From Methanoregula sp. (lineage in GTDB: Archaea > Halobacteriota > Methanomicrobia > Methanomicrobiales > Methanospirillaceae): 64,000 bases of DNA. Below the pieces are notes generated by a model that saw nothing but the letters and a program-made list of their open reading frames with translations, had not been told where the DNA came from and ran no database searches. The stretch spans positions 124,001 through 188,000 of the forward strand of contig JBAZQB010000005.1 in NCBI GenBank assembly GCA_041645435.1, read 5' to 3'. Each line of letters opens with the position of its first letter. Position 1 is the stretch's first letter. The translations under genes and the position numbers were made by a program. Below, piece after piece: positions 51,417-59,761 of the stretch.

Positions 51417-51872
51417 TTACCAGGATTCTGGGAACGCCATGTTTGTGTAGAGATCTTCGAGCCGGGCTTTGTGGCCGCGTTCCATGTTTGCCAGCTGGGA
51501 AAAGAGCAGCTGCGTCTCGATGTCCTTTGACAGGTTGGCCAGCTGTGTATACATCTGCATTGCTTCAAGCTCTTTCTTAATAGAGATGACAATGCCCTCA
51601 AGGGGTTTCATGTCTACTGACAGAGCGGGAGTCGGAAGAGAATCTCCGACTTTGTAGTCATGCGATGCATCAAAGTGCATCTTTGCAACATCCTTTGTGA
51701 GCATTCCCTGCAGGAACTCGCGGTGTTTCTTCTCTTCACCGGCAAGCTCGGTAAACAGTGACTTTAATGCCTTGTCCTTAACCTTGTCAGCAACGCCACG
51801 GTAAAATGTGTATGCTTCGACTTCCCTGTCAATTGCTGTAGAAATGATCTTCTTTGCATCGTCTGTCTTCAT
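51417..51872 (-). CDS. ferritin-like (rubrerythrin-type) diiron protein
   Basis: 151 residues forming a four-helix bundle. Diiron ligands are seen in D-R-E-V-E-A-Y-T-F-Y, L-A-G-E-E-K-K-H-R-E, K-E-L-E-A-M-Q-M-Y and N-M-E-R-G-H-K-A. The rubredoxin domain of full rubrerythrins is absent. Such proteins reduce peroxide or store iron in anaerobes. TATA-like TTTTTATATATG near 51908-51918 gives a short leader. Confidence 0.85.
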   Translation of the reverse strand: MKTDDAKKIISTAIDREVEAYTFYRGVADKVKDKALKSLFTELAGEEKKHREFLQGMLTKDVAKMHFDASHDYKVGDSLPTPALSVDMKPLEGIVISIKKELEAMQMYTQLANLSKDIETQLLFSQLANMERGHKARLEDLYTNMAFPESW

Positions 51873-52076
51873 GTTTTCACACCTTTTTTTTTTAAATACT
51901 ACTCAACATATATAAAAAACTAGTGTCTCTTCTCAAATTATGTGAATACTCCCATCTGGCAGGTTTTCGTCTGAGGATCAACCGGTTTAGCCAGCGTGCT
52001 CTTGTTTTTATAAATATTTGAGAATACTCCCCTGTCTTCTGGTGTTGTTCATCTCCTGGGTGGATGGAGAACGAGT

Positions 52077-52739
52077 ATGAAAAACGAAGTGCAGTTTGTA
52101 TTTCATGCCGTTTGTTTTATCAGATACTCCCGTGAACACTACATAGACATGGACGCAGATGACCGTGCAGAGATCGAACAGATTCTCGGCTATCATTTCT
52201 TTGAACCGCAGCACCTGATACGGGCACTCACGCATCCTGCCTGTGCCCACGAACTGCTCCAGCAGAACAAACGGTGCATGGACCAGGAAGCCTACAGCAC
52301 GCTCGGAGATGCCGTGCTCAAGACGGGGCTGATCCTCTATCTCATGGAAAAAGGTCTCGAGACCAAAGGTGAGATCACGGTAAACAAAGAACCGGTTGAG
52401 AAGAACGAGACCCTGGCAAAAGTCGGCAAACGGTTAAAGATCAAACGGTTCATCCGCCTTGGGCGCGGGGAGAAAGAGCTGATGAGGCATGGGGAAGAAA
52501 CAATCCTTGCCGACACCGTAGAAGCTCTGATCGGTGCCATATTCCTTGACAGCGATGCAGGTTTTGGCATCGTAAAGCAGTGCATCGGGCTCTGGTTCGA
52601 ACCCGAACTCAAGAAGATCAAAAAAGGGGCGGTAACAAAGCCGGCAGAAATCCCGCTTATCAGTCGTCCCCTTTCATCTTCCAGACGTGGAGCACCCAGA
52701 GGTAAGAACCCAGTGTCGCGATCACCGTGGAGAGGATGA
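52077..52739 (+). CDS. RNase III-domain protein with altered signature, no dsRBD
   Basis: 220 residues from ATG 52077, which has GGAG 7 bases upstream and a TATA-like TTTTTATAAATATT near 52003; an ATG at 52149 is an alternative. The RNase III fold is clear in A-L-T-H-P-A, then D-Q-E71-A-Y-S74-T-L-G-D78-A-V-L and I-L-A-D146-T-V-E149-A-L-I-G. Compared with N-E-R-L-E-F-L-G-D, the second Glu metal ligand is Ser74. No double-stranded RNA-binding domain follows. The last 80 bases overlap the convergent CorA-like gene. Confidence 0.8.
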   Translation: MKNEVQFVFHAVCFIRYSREHYIDMDADDRAEIEQILGYHFFEPQHLIRALTHPACAHELLQQNKRCMDQEAYSTLGDAVLKTGLILYLMEKGLETKGEITVNKEPVEKNETLAKVGKRLKIKRFIRLGRGEKELMRHGEETILADTVEALIGAIFLDSDAGFGIVKQCIGLWFEPELKKIKKGAVTKPAEIPLISRPLSSSRRGAPRGKNPVSRSPWRG

Positions 52740-53736
52740 GGAGCGGTACATACCACCATTGTGCTGCCATTGTCCCGTCCATGATTCCGCTCCCTGCGAT
52801 GGTGGCGATCGTATTGGGAACCAGAAATGCCGTGCCGAGCACCGTGAGGTACGCGGTGACGAGCGCGAACCGGTTGTTCAAACTCTGGAGCTGGTTATTG
52901 TAGATGCTCTGCATCACTTCAAGCCCTGAAGCGAGTACCGTTGACATCTGTTCCGAGAGCTCGATGTGCCGGTCGATGTTATCCGACAGGATGCCGATCC
53001 TGCCTAAAAGTTTTTCTTCGTTTGTGATCAGGTCCGCATCCCCGTACCGCAGCGAATCGACCACATCCTTTGTCGCCCAGAGCACGTTCAGGTAATCGAT
53101 CAGCACATGTTTCATCCGGTAGATATCGTGGGCGATCTTTCTCTTGGCTAAGTTCTCTTCAATCAGTGATTTGCTGATCTGGTCGCCATGCATCTCGATC
53201 TCGCGGAGGTACTCGAAGTTGCGGTCATTGTTCTCATCGATGATCCGCTCGAGAACGAGGGTGATCTTGTCGATAAGCGGCTCCTCCGCAATCTTTTTGA
53301 AAAACGGGGGGGCATACCGGGAGAATCTCAGGAGCCGGTTGATCTCCTGACTGTGAACGGTTATGATGAAATTGTCGCGGAGAAGGACAAAGAGGGGGTG
53401 AACGGTCATCTTCTCTGCCTTAACGGTTACCGAAGGGAGCATGATGCCCAATTCGGTGTCGTAATCTTCGTAGGCTGAGTAAAAACCCGTGGACAGTTTC
53501 GGGATTGGGATCTTGGAGAAACCGGTTACCTGAGCGATCTGCTCGATCTCTTTATCATCATCACTGGTACTACAATCGATCCAGGCGATACTGGCATCGC
53601 GGATTGCCGTAAGGTATTCTTCAAGAGGACGGTCCACCAGCCGGTCAATCCTGCCATCTTTGTAGAGGATGATACAGAAACTCAAAGGGATGGGCCCGGA
53701 GATCTGGGGTGTCTGGGGAGTACTCTGCATTTTCAT
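52660..53736 (-). CDS. CorA-family divalent cation transporter, GMN motif absent
   Basis: 358 residues with the CorA plan: an alpha/beta cytoplasmic N-domain, long helices (about 165-290) including W-A-T-K-D-V-V-D-S-L-R, and two C-terminal membrane segments. Normal CorA carries Y-G-M-N after segment 1; here the corresponding stretch reads P-N-T-I-A-T-I-A-G-S-G-I, so the selectivity motif is lacking. The protein may be an efflux-type ZntB-like or a non-Mg relative. Convergent overlap with the RNase III gene is 80 bases. Confidence 0.82.
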   Translation of the reverse strand: MKMQSTPQTPQISGPIPLSFCIILYKDGRIDRLVDRPLEEYLTAIRDASIAWIDCSTSDDDKEIEQIAQVTGFSKIPIPKLSTGFYSAYEDYDTELGIMLPSVTVKAEKMTVHPLFVLLRDNFIITVHSQEINRLLRFSRYAPPFFKKIAEEPLIDKITLVLERIIDENNDRNFEYLREIEMHGDQISKSLIEENLAKRKIAHDIYRMKHVLIDYLNVLWATKDVVDSLRYGDADLITNEEKLLGRIGILSDNIDRHIELSEQMSTVLASGLEVMQSIYNNQLQSLNNRFALVTAYLTVLGTAFLVPNTIATIAGSGIMDGTMAAQWWYVPLLILSTVIATLGSYLWVLHVWKMKGDD

Positions 53737-53896
53737 GATGGCACCTCACTCCATCCGGCGGGTATCTGTGCCGTATGTTGTACGATTTATTGATACCGGA
53801 AGTGTATATAAGTGGCTGCCATTTGTTGGTGATTATTGTTAAGATCCAGATGTGGGTTATCGGAACACTTATTATCCCGGATGCTCTTTTTCGGTT

Positions 53897-54508
53897 ATGG
53901 ATAATCGCTGGTCCATACTTTCTGCAGTAATCCTCATCTTACTTTTCATCTCCTGTGGGTGTACCTCAATAACCCCATCCCCGAAGGTCCCCGCATCTCC
54001 CGTTCAGGGACAACCCGTTTATCAACCGGCGCCCTCCCCTGCACGCTCAGGATCTTTTACTCTCAATATCGACGCACTTGCATCGGGTTTGGCTCTTCCG
54101 GATATCTATAGCTGCAAAGGTGCAGGCGAATCTCCTCCCGTTTCATGGGATGGTATTCCTGCCGGGACGAAAAGTCTCGTCCTGATCCTTGAAGATCCTG
54201 ATGCACCGGCCGGGACATTCACCCACTGGCTTGTCTATAACATTCCCCCGAAAACCGGTAGCATACCCGGAGGCCAGACCCCCCAGAAGGTGCTGGCAGA
54301 CGGAGCGCAGCAGGCTGACACCAGTGCCGGGTCAAGGGGATATTATCCTCCCTGCCCCCCAATCGGGACAACACACAGGTACATATTCCGGTTATATGCC
54401 GTTGACATGGATATCACCCAGCCGACTGCAGACCGGGAGTCAATTGACTGGGCGTTACAAGGGCACACCCTCGCAAAGACCGAATTTTTAACAACGTTCA
54501 CACGATGA
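53897..54508 (+). CDS. PEBP-family (YbhB/YbcL-like) lipoprotein
   Basis: 203 residues from the ATG at 53897. A signal sequence ends in the lipobox-like L-F-I-S-C-G-C, so the mature protein is probably membrane-anchored by lipid on a Cys. After a Pro-rich linker the PEBP domain has S-P-P-V-S-W-D-G-I-P, L-E-D-P-D-A-P and F-T-H-W-L-V-Y-N-I-P, with G-T-T-H-R-Y-I-F-R-L-Y-A near the end, the ligand-pocket motifs of this family. Ligand unknown. Confidence 0.88.
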   Translation: MDNRWSILSAVILILLFISCGCTSITPSPKVPASPVQGQPVYQPAPSPARSGSFTLNIDALASGLALPDIYSCKGAGESPPVSWDGIPAGTKSLVLILEDPDAPAGTFTHWLVYNIPPKTGSIPGGQTPQKVLADGAQQADTSAGSRGYYPPCPPIGTTHRYIFRLYAVDMDITQPTADRESIDWALQGHTLAKTEFLTTFTR

Positions 54509-54605
54509 TATATTTTTTAAGGTGATTCGTTAATTAGAGCCACCAATTAAGATTTTGTTTCAGTTTTTTTAAGAAGCCATCTCCAAGAGAAAACTTATCA
54601 GATGT

Positions 54606-54755
54606 TCTTGGGGGCTTTGGTTCCACCTCCGCCCCCGCCACTGTGGCATCCCCCGGATTGCGATAACGACGTATTACCTGTAACCCACCTCATCCAATCA
54701 CAATGCGCCCTGTCCCCCTCGGGGGACAGGTGGCGCAAGAGGGGGGTATGGTATT
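54606..54755 (-). repeat. dispersed repeat module B, copy 2 (inverted)
   Basis: The reverse complement matches module B: GCGCCACCTGTCCCCC, a hairpin GTCCCC-CTCG-GGGGAC, GGTTACAGGTAATACG, ATGCCACAGTGGCGGGGGC and GCCCCC. The loop of the last hairpin has an insertion relative to the other copies while the stem is kept. It lies between the convergent PEBP and MFS genes; the rest of 54509-54857 holds no gene. Confidence 0.8.
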
Positions 54756-54857
54756 ATCAAAATAGGCTTACTACAGACAACAAAATGTTAACTATTTGTT
54801 GATTTGATATCTGACATTAAAGGTTGGTGGCACCAAATGATGAATCACCTTTTTTAA

Positions 54858-56090
54858 TTATCCGGACCTGTTCCGGACGGATACCGCAAAGATAATTGCA
54901 ACTGCAATCGTGAGCAGAAAACTGGCAAAAAAACCATATGCATAGCCAGCTGCCATAACGACAATACCCGTGACAAGCGGACCTGCCGCATGTCCAATGT
55001 CCATGGTTGATGATAACGCCCCCATCGATGCCCCGATCTGTTCTTTTCTCGCAACATCAGCGATATATGCGCTGGTTGCAACAGTAGACAGAGACATACC
55101 AAGGCCAAATACAGCACTCACCAGAATGACCGTAGAAAAATCCGATACGAAAGGAATGCAAACCGCTGAACCTGCAAGGATGATGAGACCTGCTGAGATC
55201 TGGATGCGTTTGTCGAAACGATCAGCGAGTGTTCCAAAGAACGGTTTGGTCCCTGCAATGATCAGTACCTGCACTGCAAAGATGATGCCAATCAGGTAAG
55301 GGCTGATGCCCCGTGATACAAGGATGAGGGGGAGGAATGTCTCGAATGCCCCGAACGTAAAGTAAGTTGCCATATCAACGAGTGCGGTAGCACGGAGCCG
55401 GGTATTGGAGAAAAATGCGGTAAAACTCTCATGGAATGTTGAGATCGGGAGCAGGGTTAACGGTGCAGGGCGGTCTTCGCGATACATGAGGGTCATGATG
55501 AATACTGGCACTGCAGAGAGAGCTGCAGCAACATATACCATCCGATAGGGCAGCAACCCCGGGTACATCATGAATGAGGAGATGATGATTCCTCCTGCGA
55601 GCGGTGCAATTGTCCTCCCGATGAGTGTCGCCGATGAGTACTGCCCGAGCATTGCCCCCTTGTTCTCCGGAAATCGTTCGGCGATCACTGCAGATATGAC
55701 CGGCCCGAGAATTGCAGTGGCGGTACCGTGAAAGAACCGGACCGGAATCAGCCAGAGCGGATCGAAGATGAGCAGGTAGAGAAGCGGGGCAGACAAAAAC
55801 ACTAATCCCGAAGTAATGAGCAGTTTTCTCCGCCCGATATGATCAGACAATACACCAACCGGGAACGAGAACAGGATGCCGGCCAGGGGAGAAACCGCCG
55901 CCACTAACCCGATCACCGCGTCATTTGCCCCGATAGCCTGCGAGAAGAGGGGGAGCACCGGGTTTTTCGAGATCGTGGTGGAAAAAATTGCAAAGAACCC
56001 GAGCAGGAAGAGGTAGTACATCATCCTGCGATCCGGAGAGAATCGTATTCCTGGTGGAATAATCGGGTGTATCATGGTTATGATTGGCAT
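54858..56090 (-). CDS. major facilitator superfamily transporter
   Basis: 410 residues with 12 membrane segments. The loop 2-3 motif G-V-L-S-D-H-I-G-R-R-K and the related G-T-L-A-D-R-F-D-K-R in the second half are the MFS hallmarks; R-F-F-H-G-T-A-T-A-I matches the motif in segment 4. The layout is that of drug/metabolite efflux permeases. Substrate unknown. An in-frame ATG a few codons downstream could be the true start. Confidence 0.9.
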   Translation of the reverse strand: MPIITMIHPIIPPGIRFSPDRRMMYYLFLLGFFAIFSTTISKNPVLPLFSQAIGANDAVIGLVAAVSPLAGILFSFPVGVLSDHIGRRKLLITSGLVFLSAPLLYLLIFDPLWLIPVRFFHGTATAILGPVISAVIAERFPENKGAMLGQYSSATLIGRTIAPLAGGIIISSFMMYPGLLPYRMVYVAAALSAVPVFIMTLMYREDRPAPLTLLPISTFHESFTAFFSNTRLRATALVDMATYFTFGAFETFLPLILVSRGISPYLIGIIFAVQVLIIAGTKPFFGTLADRFDKRIQISAGLIILAGSAVCIPFVSDFSTVILVSAVFGLGMSLSTVATSAYIADVARKEQIGASMGALSSTMDIGHAAGPLVTGIVVMAAGYAYGFFASFLLTIAVAIIFAVSVRNRSG

Positions 56091-56178
56091 TCGTGGCGAT
56101 CAGGAATAAGAATTCTGGTACCGGTGGTTAAGGAATAAAACAATAATGCTAATAGTGATCACTCCCTAAAAACTCCGT

Positions 56179-56883
56179 ATGAAGAAATCTGTATCCTCTG
56201 GATTTGCAGTCCTTACTCTTGTGGTGCTGGCAGCACTCCTTGTGCTTCCGGTTTCCGGTGCGGTCGATTCATCAGCTGCGACAACAACCTCTCCGGCAAA
56301 ACCTTTCATCAGTGCAACCGTTTCATCGGTAGCACCCACAGTCGGCGACCCCGTCACCATCAGTGGTGTAGCAACCGGTGCGAACCTTGCCTCAGGTGTC
56401 CAGATATGGATATTTGCCGGGAATTATATCAATGCAACAACCGTCCCGGTCAATGCAGACGGGACATTCTCCAAAACCTACCCGACAACGGGACTTCCCC
56501 CGGCAATGTACTATGTCTTTGTCCAGAGCCCGGGCCCTGATGGGACATTCAATATCGATCTGATTGATGCCGGCATATATTCCGGGCAGGTCGTCAACAC
56601 AAAGACCAATGCGATGATCTTCAATTTCACGGGAGTCGGTAGTGTGCAGGATGCAGCAGCAGCCCAGGCGCTTTCCGCTGCTTTTAATCTGCCCGGACAA
56701 GACGACATATACACCAAGCTTACGTTCCAGTTGACAGCTCCCGTTGCCACCCCCGAGGCTGCGAAAACTGCTGCTCCCGCTGCAGCCACCACGGCAAAAT
56801 CCCCCCTGCCCGTTGAAGTTACCGCAGGTGCGCTTGTGATCAGCGGGTGCTGTGCTGCCTTCTGCATGCGAAAGACACACTAA
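56179..56883 (+). CDS. secreted cell-surface protein with C-terminal anchor
   Basis: 234 residues. A signal peptide covers residues 1-27 (K-K-S then a hydrophobic stretch ending V-S-G-A). The middle is a beta-rich Ig-like domain (V-S-S-V-A-P-T-V-G-D-P-V-T-I-S-G-V-A-T-G). An Ala/Thr/Pro-rich spacer, S-P-L-P-V and a short membrane segment ending in R-K-T-H complete the plan seen in surface proteins of Methanomicrobiales. It probably faces the outside and belongs to the cell envelope. Confidence 0.82.
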   Translation: MKKSVSSGFAVLTLVVLAALLVLPVSGAVDSSAATTTSPAKPFISATVSSVAPTVGDPVTISGVATGANLASGVQIWIFAGNYINATTVPVNADGTFSKTYPTTGLPPAMYYVFVQSPGPDGTFNIDLIDAGIYSGQVVNTKTNAMIFNFTGVGSVQDAAAAQALSAAFNLPGQDDIYTKLTFQLTAPVATPEAAKTAAPAAATTAKSPLPVEVTAGALVISGCCAAFCMRKTH

Positions 56884-56958
56884 TCATTTTTCTTCTGCTG
56901 TTTTCCTGCATGACTTAGGGCGGAAAAGTTCATCATTCCAGAAACAAGACGCCTGCAC

Positions 56959-59163
56959 ATGGATGATGCACGATCCTTCTACATATCAGGTCTGTCTCTT
57001 CAGGCGGAGAATCGGCATCAGGAAGCGCTCCTTGCATTCGAGCAGTCGCTTGCTCTTGATCTGGATAATGCAGGCGCATGGAATGGCAAGGGAATGGCGC
57101 TAGCCCATCTTTTTGAAAACGCCGAAGCTATCCAGGCATTCGACCGTGCCCTGACGCTGGGAAAAGACAATGAATTTGTCTGGTACAGCCGTGGTATCGC
57201 CCTGCACCTGCTGGGGCGTAATGAAGATGCAGTGCAATCCTTTGATCATGCACTTAAATTAAAACCGGATTACCTTCCTGCATGGACGGGCCGGGGTGAT
57301 GCCCTGGTCGCACTTGAACGGTATGATAGTGCGATCGAGGCTTATGACCAGGCCCTGCGGGATGCTCCCGATACTTCAGCAGCCCTGATCGGAAAGAGCC
57401 TTGTTTATTTTGTACTGGGGGATTATGCAAAGGCGCAGGAATTATCAGAAAAGACGATCGCGCTTGAGCCAGACAATATCCTTGCACGGGTTACACTAGG
57501 ATCTGCTCTCATTGAGCTGAGGTTATACGAAGAAGCAATTGCCGTGTATGAGCAAGCGATAAAACTCGATGAGCACAGTGAATCTGCCTATGCAGGTAAA
57601 GGGGTAGCACTTGCAGAACTGGGCCGGTTTCCTGAAGCGCTCGAGGTATTTGACAATGCCCTTTCCTTAAATCCCGCGATGCCGGATGCCTGGACCGGCA
57701 AGGGAATGGTATTGGGAAAACTGGGGAAGAACAGCGATGCAATGCAGGCGTTTGATCGGGCGCTTCTGCTCAACCCCGACTGTGCAGCGGTCTGGTATAC
57801 TGAGGGAAAAATATTCCGGTTTGTCTCCAGCACCGAAGATCGTATACTGGTTACATCCCGCATGCCCCCGGTCAATCCGCACAGTTCGGAAGCATGGGGC
57901 AGCCGGGCGTTTGAAAAAACACTGGCCGGCCTCATGGAAGAAGCCGTGCAGGAGTACGATAACGAACTTCGGACTGATTTCCATTCAGCCCCCCTCTGGT
58001 ATAACCGCGGAGTGGCACTTGATACACTTGGCAGGTCGGAAGAAGCGATACACTCCTATGAAAACGCTCTCAATGCTGATCCCGCCATGATGGCCGCATG
58101 GTACAATAAGGGTCTTGCAGAAGTCGATCTCGGGCAGTTTGCAGAGGCAATCATCAATTTTGATCATGCACTGGCACTTGATAAGACGGCTGCCATTATC
58201 TGGGTGAACAAAGGTCTTGCGTTCTTCCGGCTCTTCCGGTTCGAAGAAGAGCTTGCAGCATACGATGCAGCCCTTGCTATAGACCCGGTAATCGCAGTAG
58301 CGTGGTATAACAAGGGTGTGTCGCTCTGGCAGCTGAACCGTAACCAGGAGGCTCTTGTTGCGTTTGAAAAAGCAATTTCTCTGGATAACGGGCTGGTTCG
58401 GGCATGGTTCAACAAGGCTGTATTCCACAGCCGGGAAGGATCCTATGAACTTGCACTGCAGGCATATGATCTGGTTCTCTCTCTTGAACCCCTGCATGCG
58501 CTCGCATGGGTGGGGAAAAGTTTTGTCTTAATCAATATCGGGAGGTCGGGTGCAGGCAAAAAGGCCTATATCCGGGCAAACCAGGTGGCAGAGCAGCTCT
58601 CGCTCATGCGGAGGAATTATGGGGGTGCGCTCTTCCTGACACGGAGGGGCCGCAATTATGTAGCCTTCCTGGATAAAAAACGGAAGGCCCCTCATGACGC
58701 ATCGCTTGCATGGTATTCGACTGGTATCGATCTCTACCGGAATCACCGCAACGAAGAGGCCATTGGTGCATTTCACCGGGTACTGGCAATTGACCCTTCC
58801 AGTTCACGCAGCTGGTATTATATCGGACGCGCTGCGGCGGATCTCGGGAGGTACCAGGAAGCACTCGAAGCCTACGGTCATGCACTCCGTTTTGATCCTG
58901 CAAATAAACAGTGCTGGAACAACAAAGGACTTATTCACCGGCGACTGGGACAACCCGAAGCCGCACTCACATCGTTTCATAAGGCACTTGAGCTCGATAA
59001 AAAATATTTCCATGGCTGGTACAATCTCGGGCTTGTACTGCTCGACCAGAAACGATATGCGGAGGCTGCAGGGGCTTTCGATACGGCACTGGCCTTAAAA
59101 CCCGGCGATCCCCGTTCCCTCAACCGGAAACATTACGCATCACTCAAAGCCGGGGTTTCCTGA
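56959..59163 (+). CDS. large TPR-repeat protein
   Basis: 734 residues composed almost entirely of about 17-18 tetratricopeptide repeats of 34 residues, each with the pattern W-x-x-K/R-G-x-A-L-x-x-L-G-R-x-x-E-A-x-x-x-F/Y-D-x-A-L-x-L-x-P. The repeats are interrupted near residues 290-330 and 535-580 by non-canonical segments. There is no signal peptide or enzymatic domain. Such solenoids scaffold protein complexes. Start at ATG 56959. Neighbouring genes do not reveal the partner. Confidence 0.9.
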   Translation: MDDARSFYISGLSLQAENRHQEALLAFEQSLALDLDNAGAWNGKGMALAHLFENAEAIQAFDRALTLGKDNEFVWYSRGIALHLLGRNEDAVQSFDHALKLKPDYLPAWTGRGDALVALERYDSAIEAYDQALRDAPDTSAALIGKSLVYFVLGDYAKAQELSEKTIALEPDNILARVTLGSALIELRLYEEAIAVYEQAIKLDEHSESAYAGKGVALAELGRFPEALEVFDNALSLNPAMPDAWTGKGMVLGKLGKNSDAMQAFDRALLLNPDCAAVWYTEGKIFRFVSSTEDRILVTSRMPPVNPHSSEAWGSRAFEKTLAGLMEEAVQEYDNELRTDFHSAPLWYNRGVALDTLGRSEEAIHSYENALNADPAMMAAWYNKGLAEVDLGQFAEAIINFDHALALDKTAAIIWVNKGLAFFRLFRFEEELAAYDAALAIDPVIAVAWYNKGVSLWQLNRNQEALVAFEKAISLDNGLVRAWFNKAVFHSREGSYELALQAYDLVLSLEPLHALAWVGKSFVLINIGRSGAGKKAYIRANQVAEQLSLMRRNYGGALFLTRRGRNYVAFLDKKRKAPHDASLAWYSTGIDLYRNHRNEEAIGAFHRVLAIDPSSSRSWYYIGRAAADLGRYQEALEAYGHALRFDPANKQCWNNKGLIHRRLGQPEAALTSFHKALELDKKYFHGWYNLGLVLLDQKRYAEAAGAFDTALALKPGDPRSLNRKHYASLKAGVS

Positions 59164-59164
59164 T

Positions 59165-59400
59165 TTTTTTGCTCTGTAGAAACGTGCATGAACGGGAGTT
59201 CACACCAGAAGCATGAAAATCGTTTTGTGATGTTCCCCCGCCTCAGGGCCTCTCTTTAGGCACGGCGGGACAAAGAGGTTTCAACCGCTTATTCATTAAA
59301 ACCGCCGCGGGGGCGTCCCTTTTTGGTGCGGCGGCGTTTATCGCAGTTGTAAAAAGGATACATCTCCATTTTTCCGAATAATATGATTTTCATAGGAAAA
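59165..59400 (-). repeat. dispersed repeat module A, copy 2 (inverted)
   Basis: Reverse complement of module A copy 1 (46915-47150): GCTCTGTAGAAACG at the left end, CGCCTCAGGGCCTCTCTTTAGG, then the small reading frame and GATTTTCAT at the right end. It begins two bases after the TPR stop codon. In contrast to copy 1 it precedes module B instead of following it and has the opposite orientation. Confidence 0.85.
59289..59393 (-). CDS. 34-codon AT-hook-like reading frame within repeat module A
   Basis: Reads M-K-I-I-L-F-G-K-M-E-M-Y-P-F-Y-N-C-D, then K-R-R-R-T-K-K-G-R-P-R-G-G-F-N-E. It is in frame with the 26-codon frame of copy 1 from the second ATG on (59369); in copy 1 one extra A breaks the upstream eight codons. 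Conservation of the G-R-P-R core in both copies is the only evidence for a coding role. Confidence 0.3.
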   Translation of the reverse strand: MKIILFGKMEMYPFYNCDKRRRTKKGRPRGGFNE

Positions 59401-59553
59401 CCTTTTTTTTTACATAATATATTGCCCCCCTTTTGCGCCACCAGTCCCCCGTTGGGAGACGGGCGCAGCGCGATAGCCCGAATCCGGTTACAGGTAATAC
59501 ATCGTCATCGCAATGGGGGGTGCCCCAGTGGCGGGGGCGAAGCCCCCGAGAGC
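59401..59553 (+). repeat. dispersed repeat module B, copy 3
   Basis: TTACATAATATATTGCCCCCC, GCGCCACCAGTCCCCC, GATAGCCCGAATCCGGTTACAGG and the GGGGGCGAAGCCCCC hairpin, same orientation as copy 1. The remaining 59554-59761 carries no gene; it must contain the promoter of the next gene. Confidence 0.85.
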
Positions 59554-59761
59554 GGTCAGTGTTTTCTAAATGATTTCTACAGAACAGATTTTTTTACAAA
59601 CGGCATCCGAAAATCCTGAATTGATGAGATTGATAAGCCCGCCCCCTCTTTTTGGCATATCCCTTTATGGTATTAAAGTCACTTTCTCATAGAGAGTTGT
59701 CCAGTATGCAGTACGAGTCCGATTCCTGGAGCCTCCCGGGCTTTGACGGGGGCATACCCAT

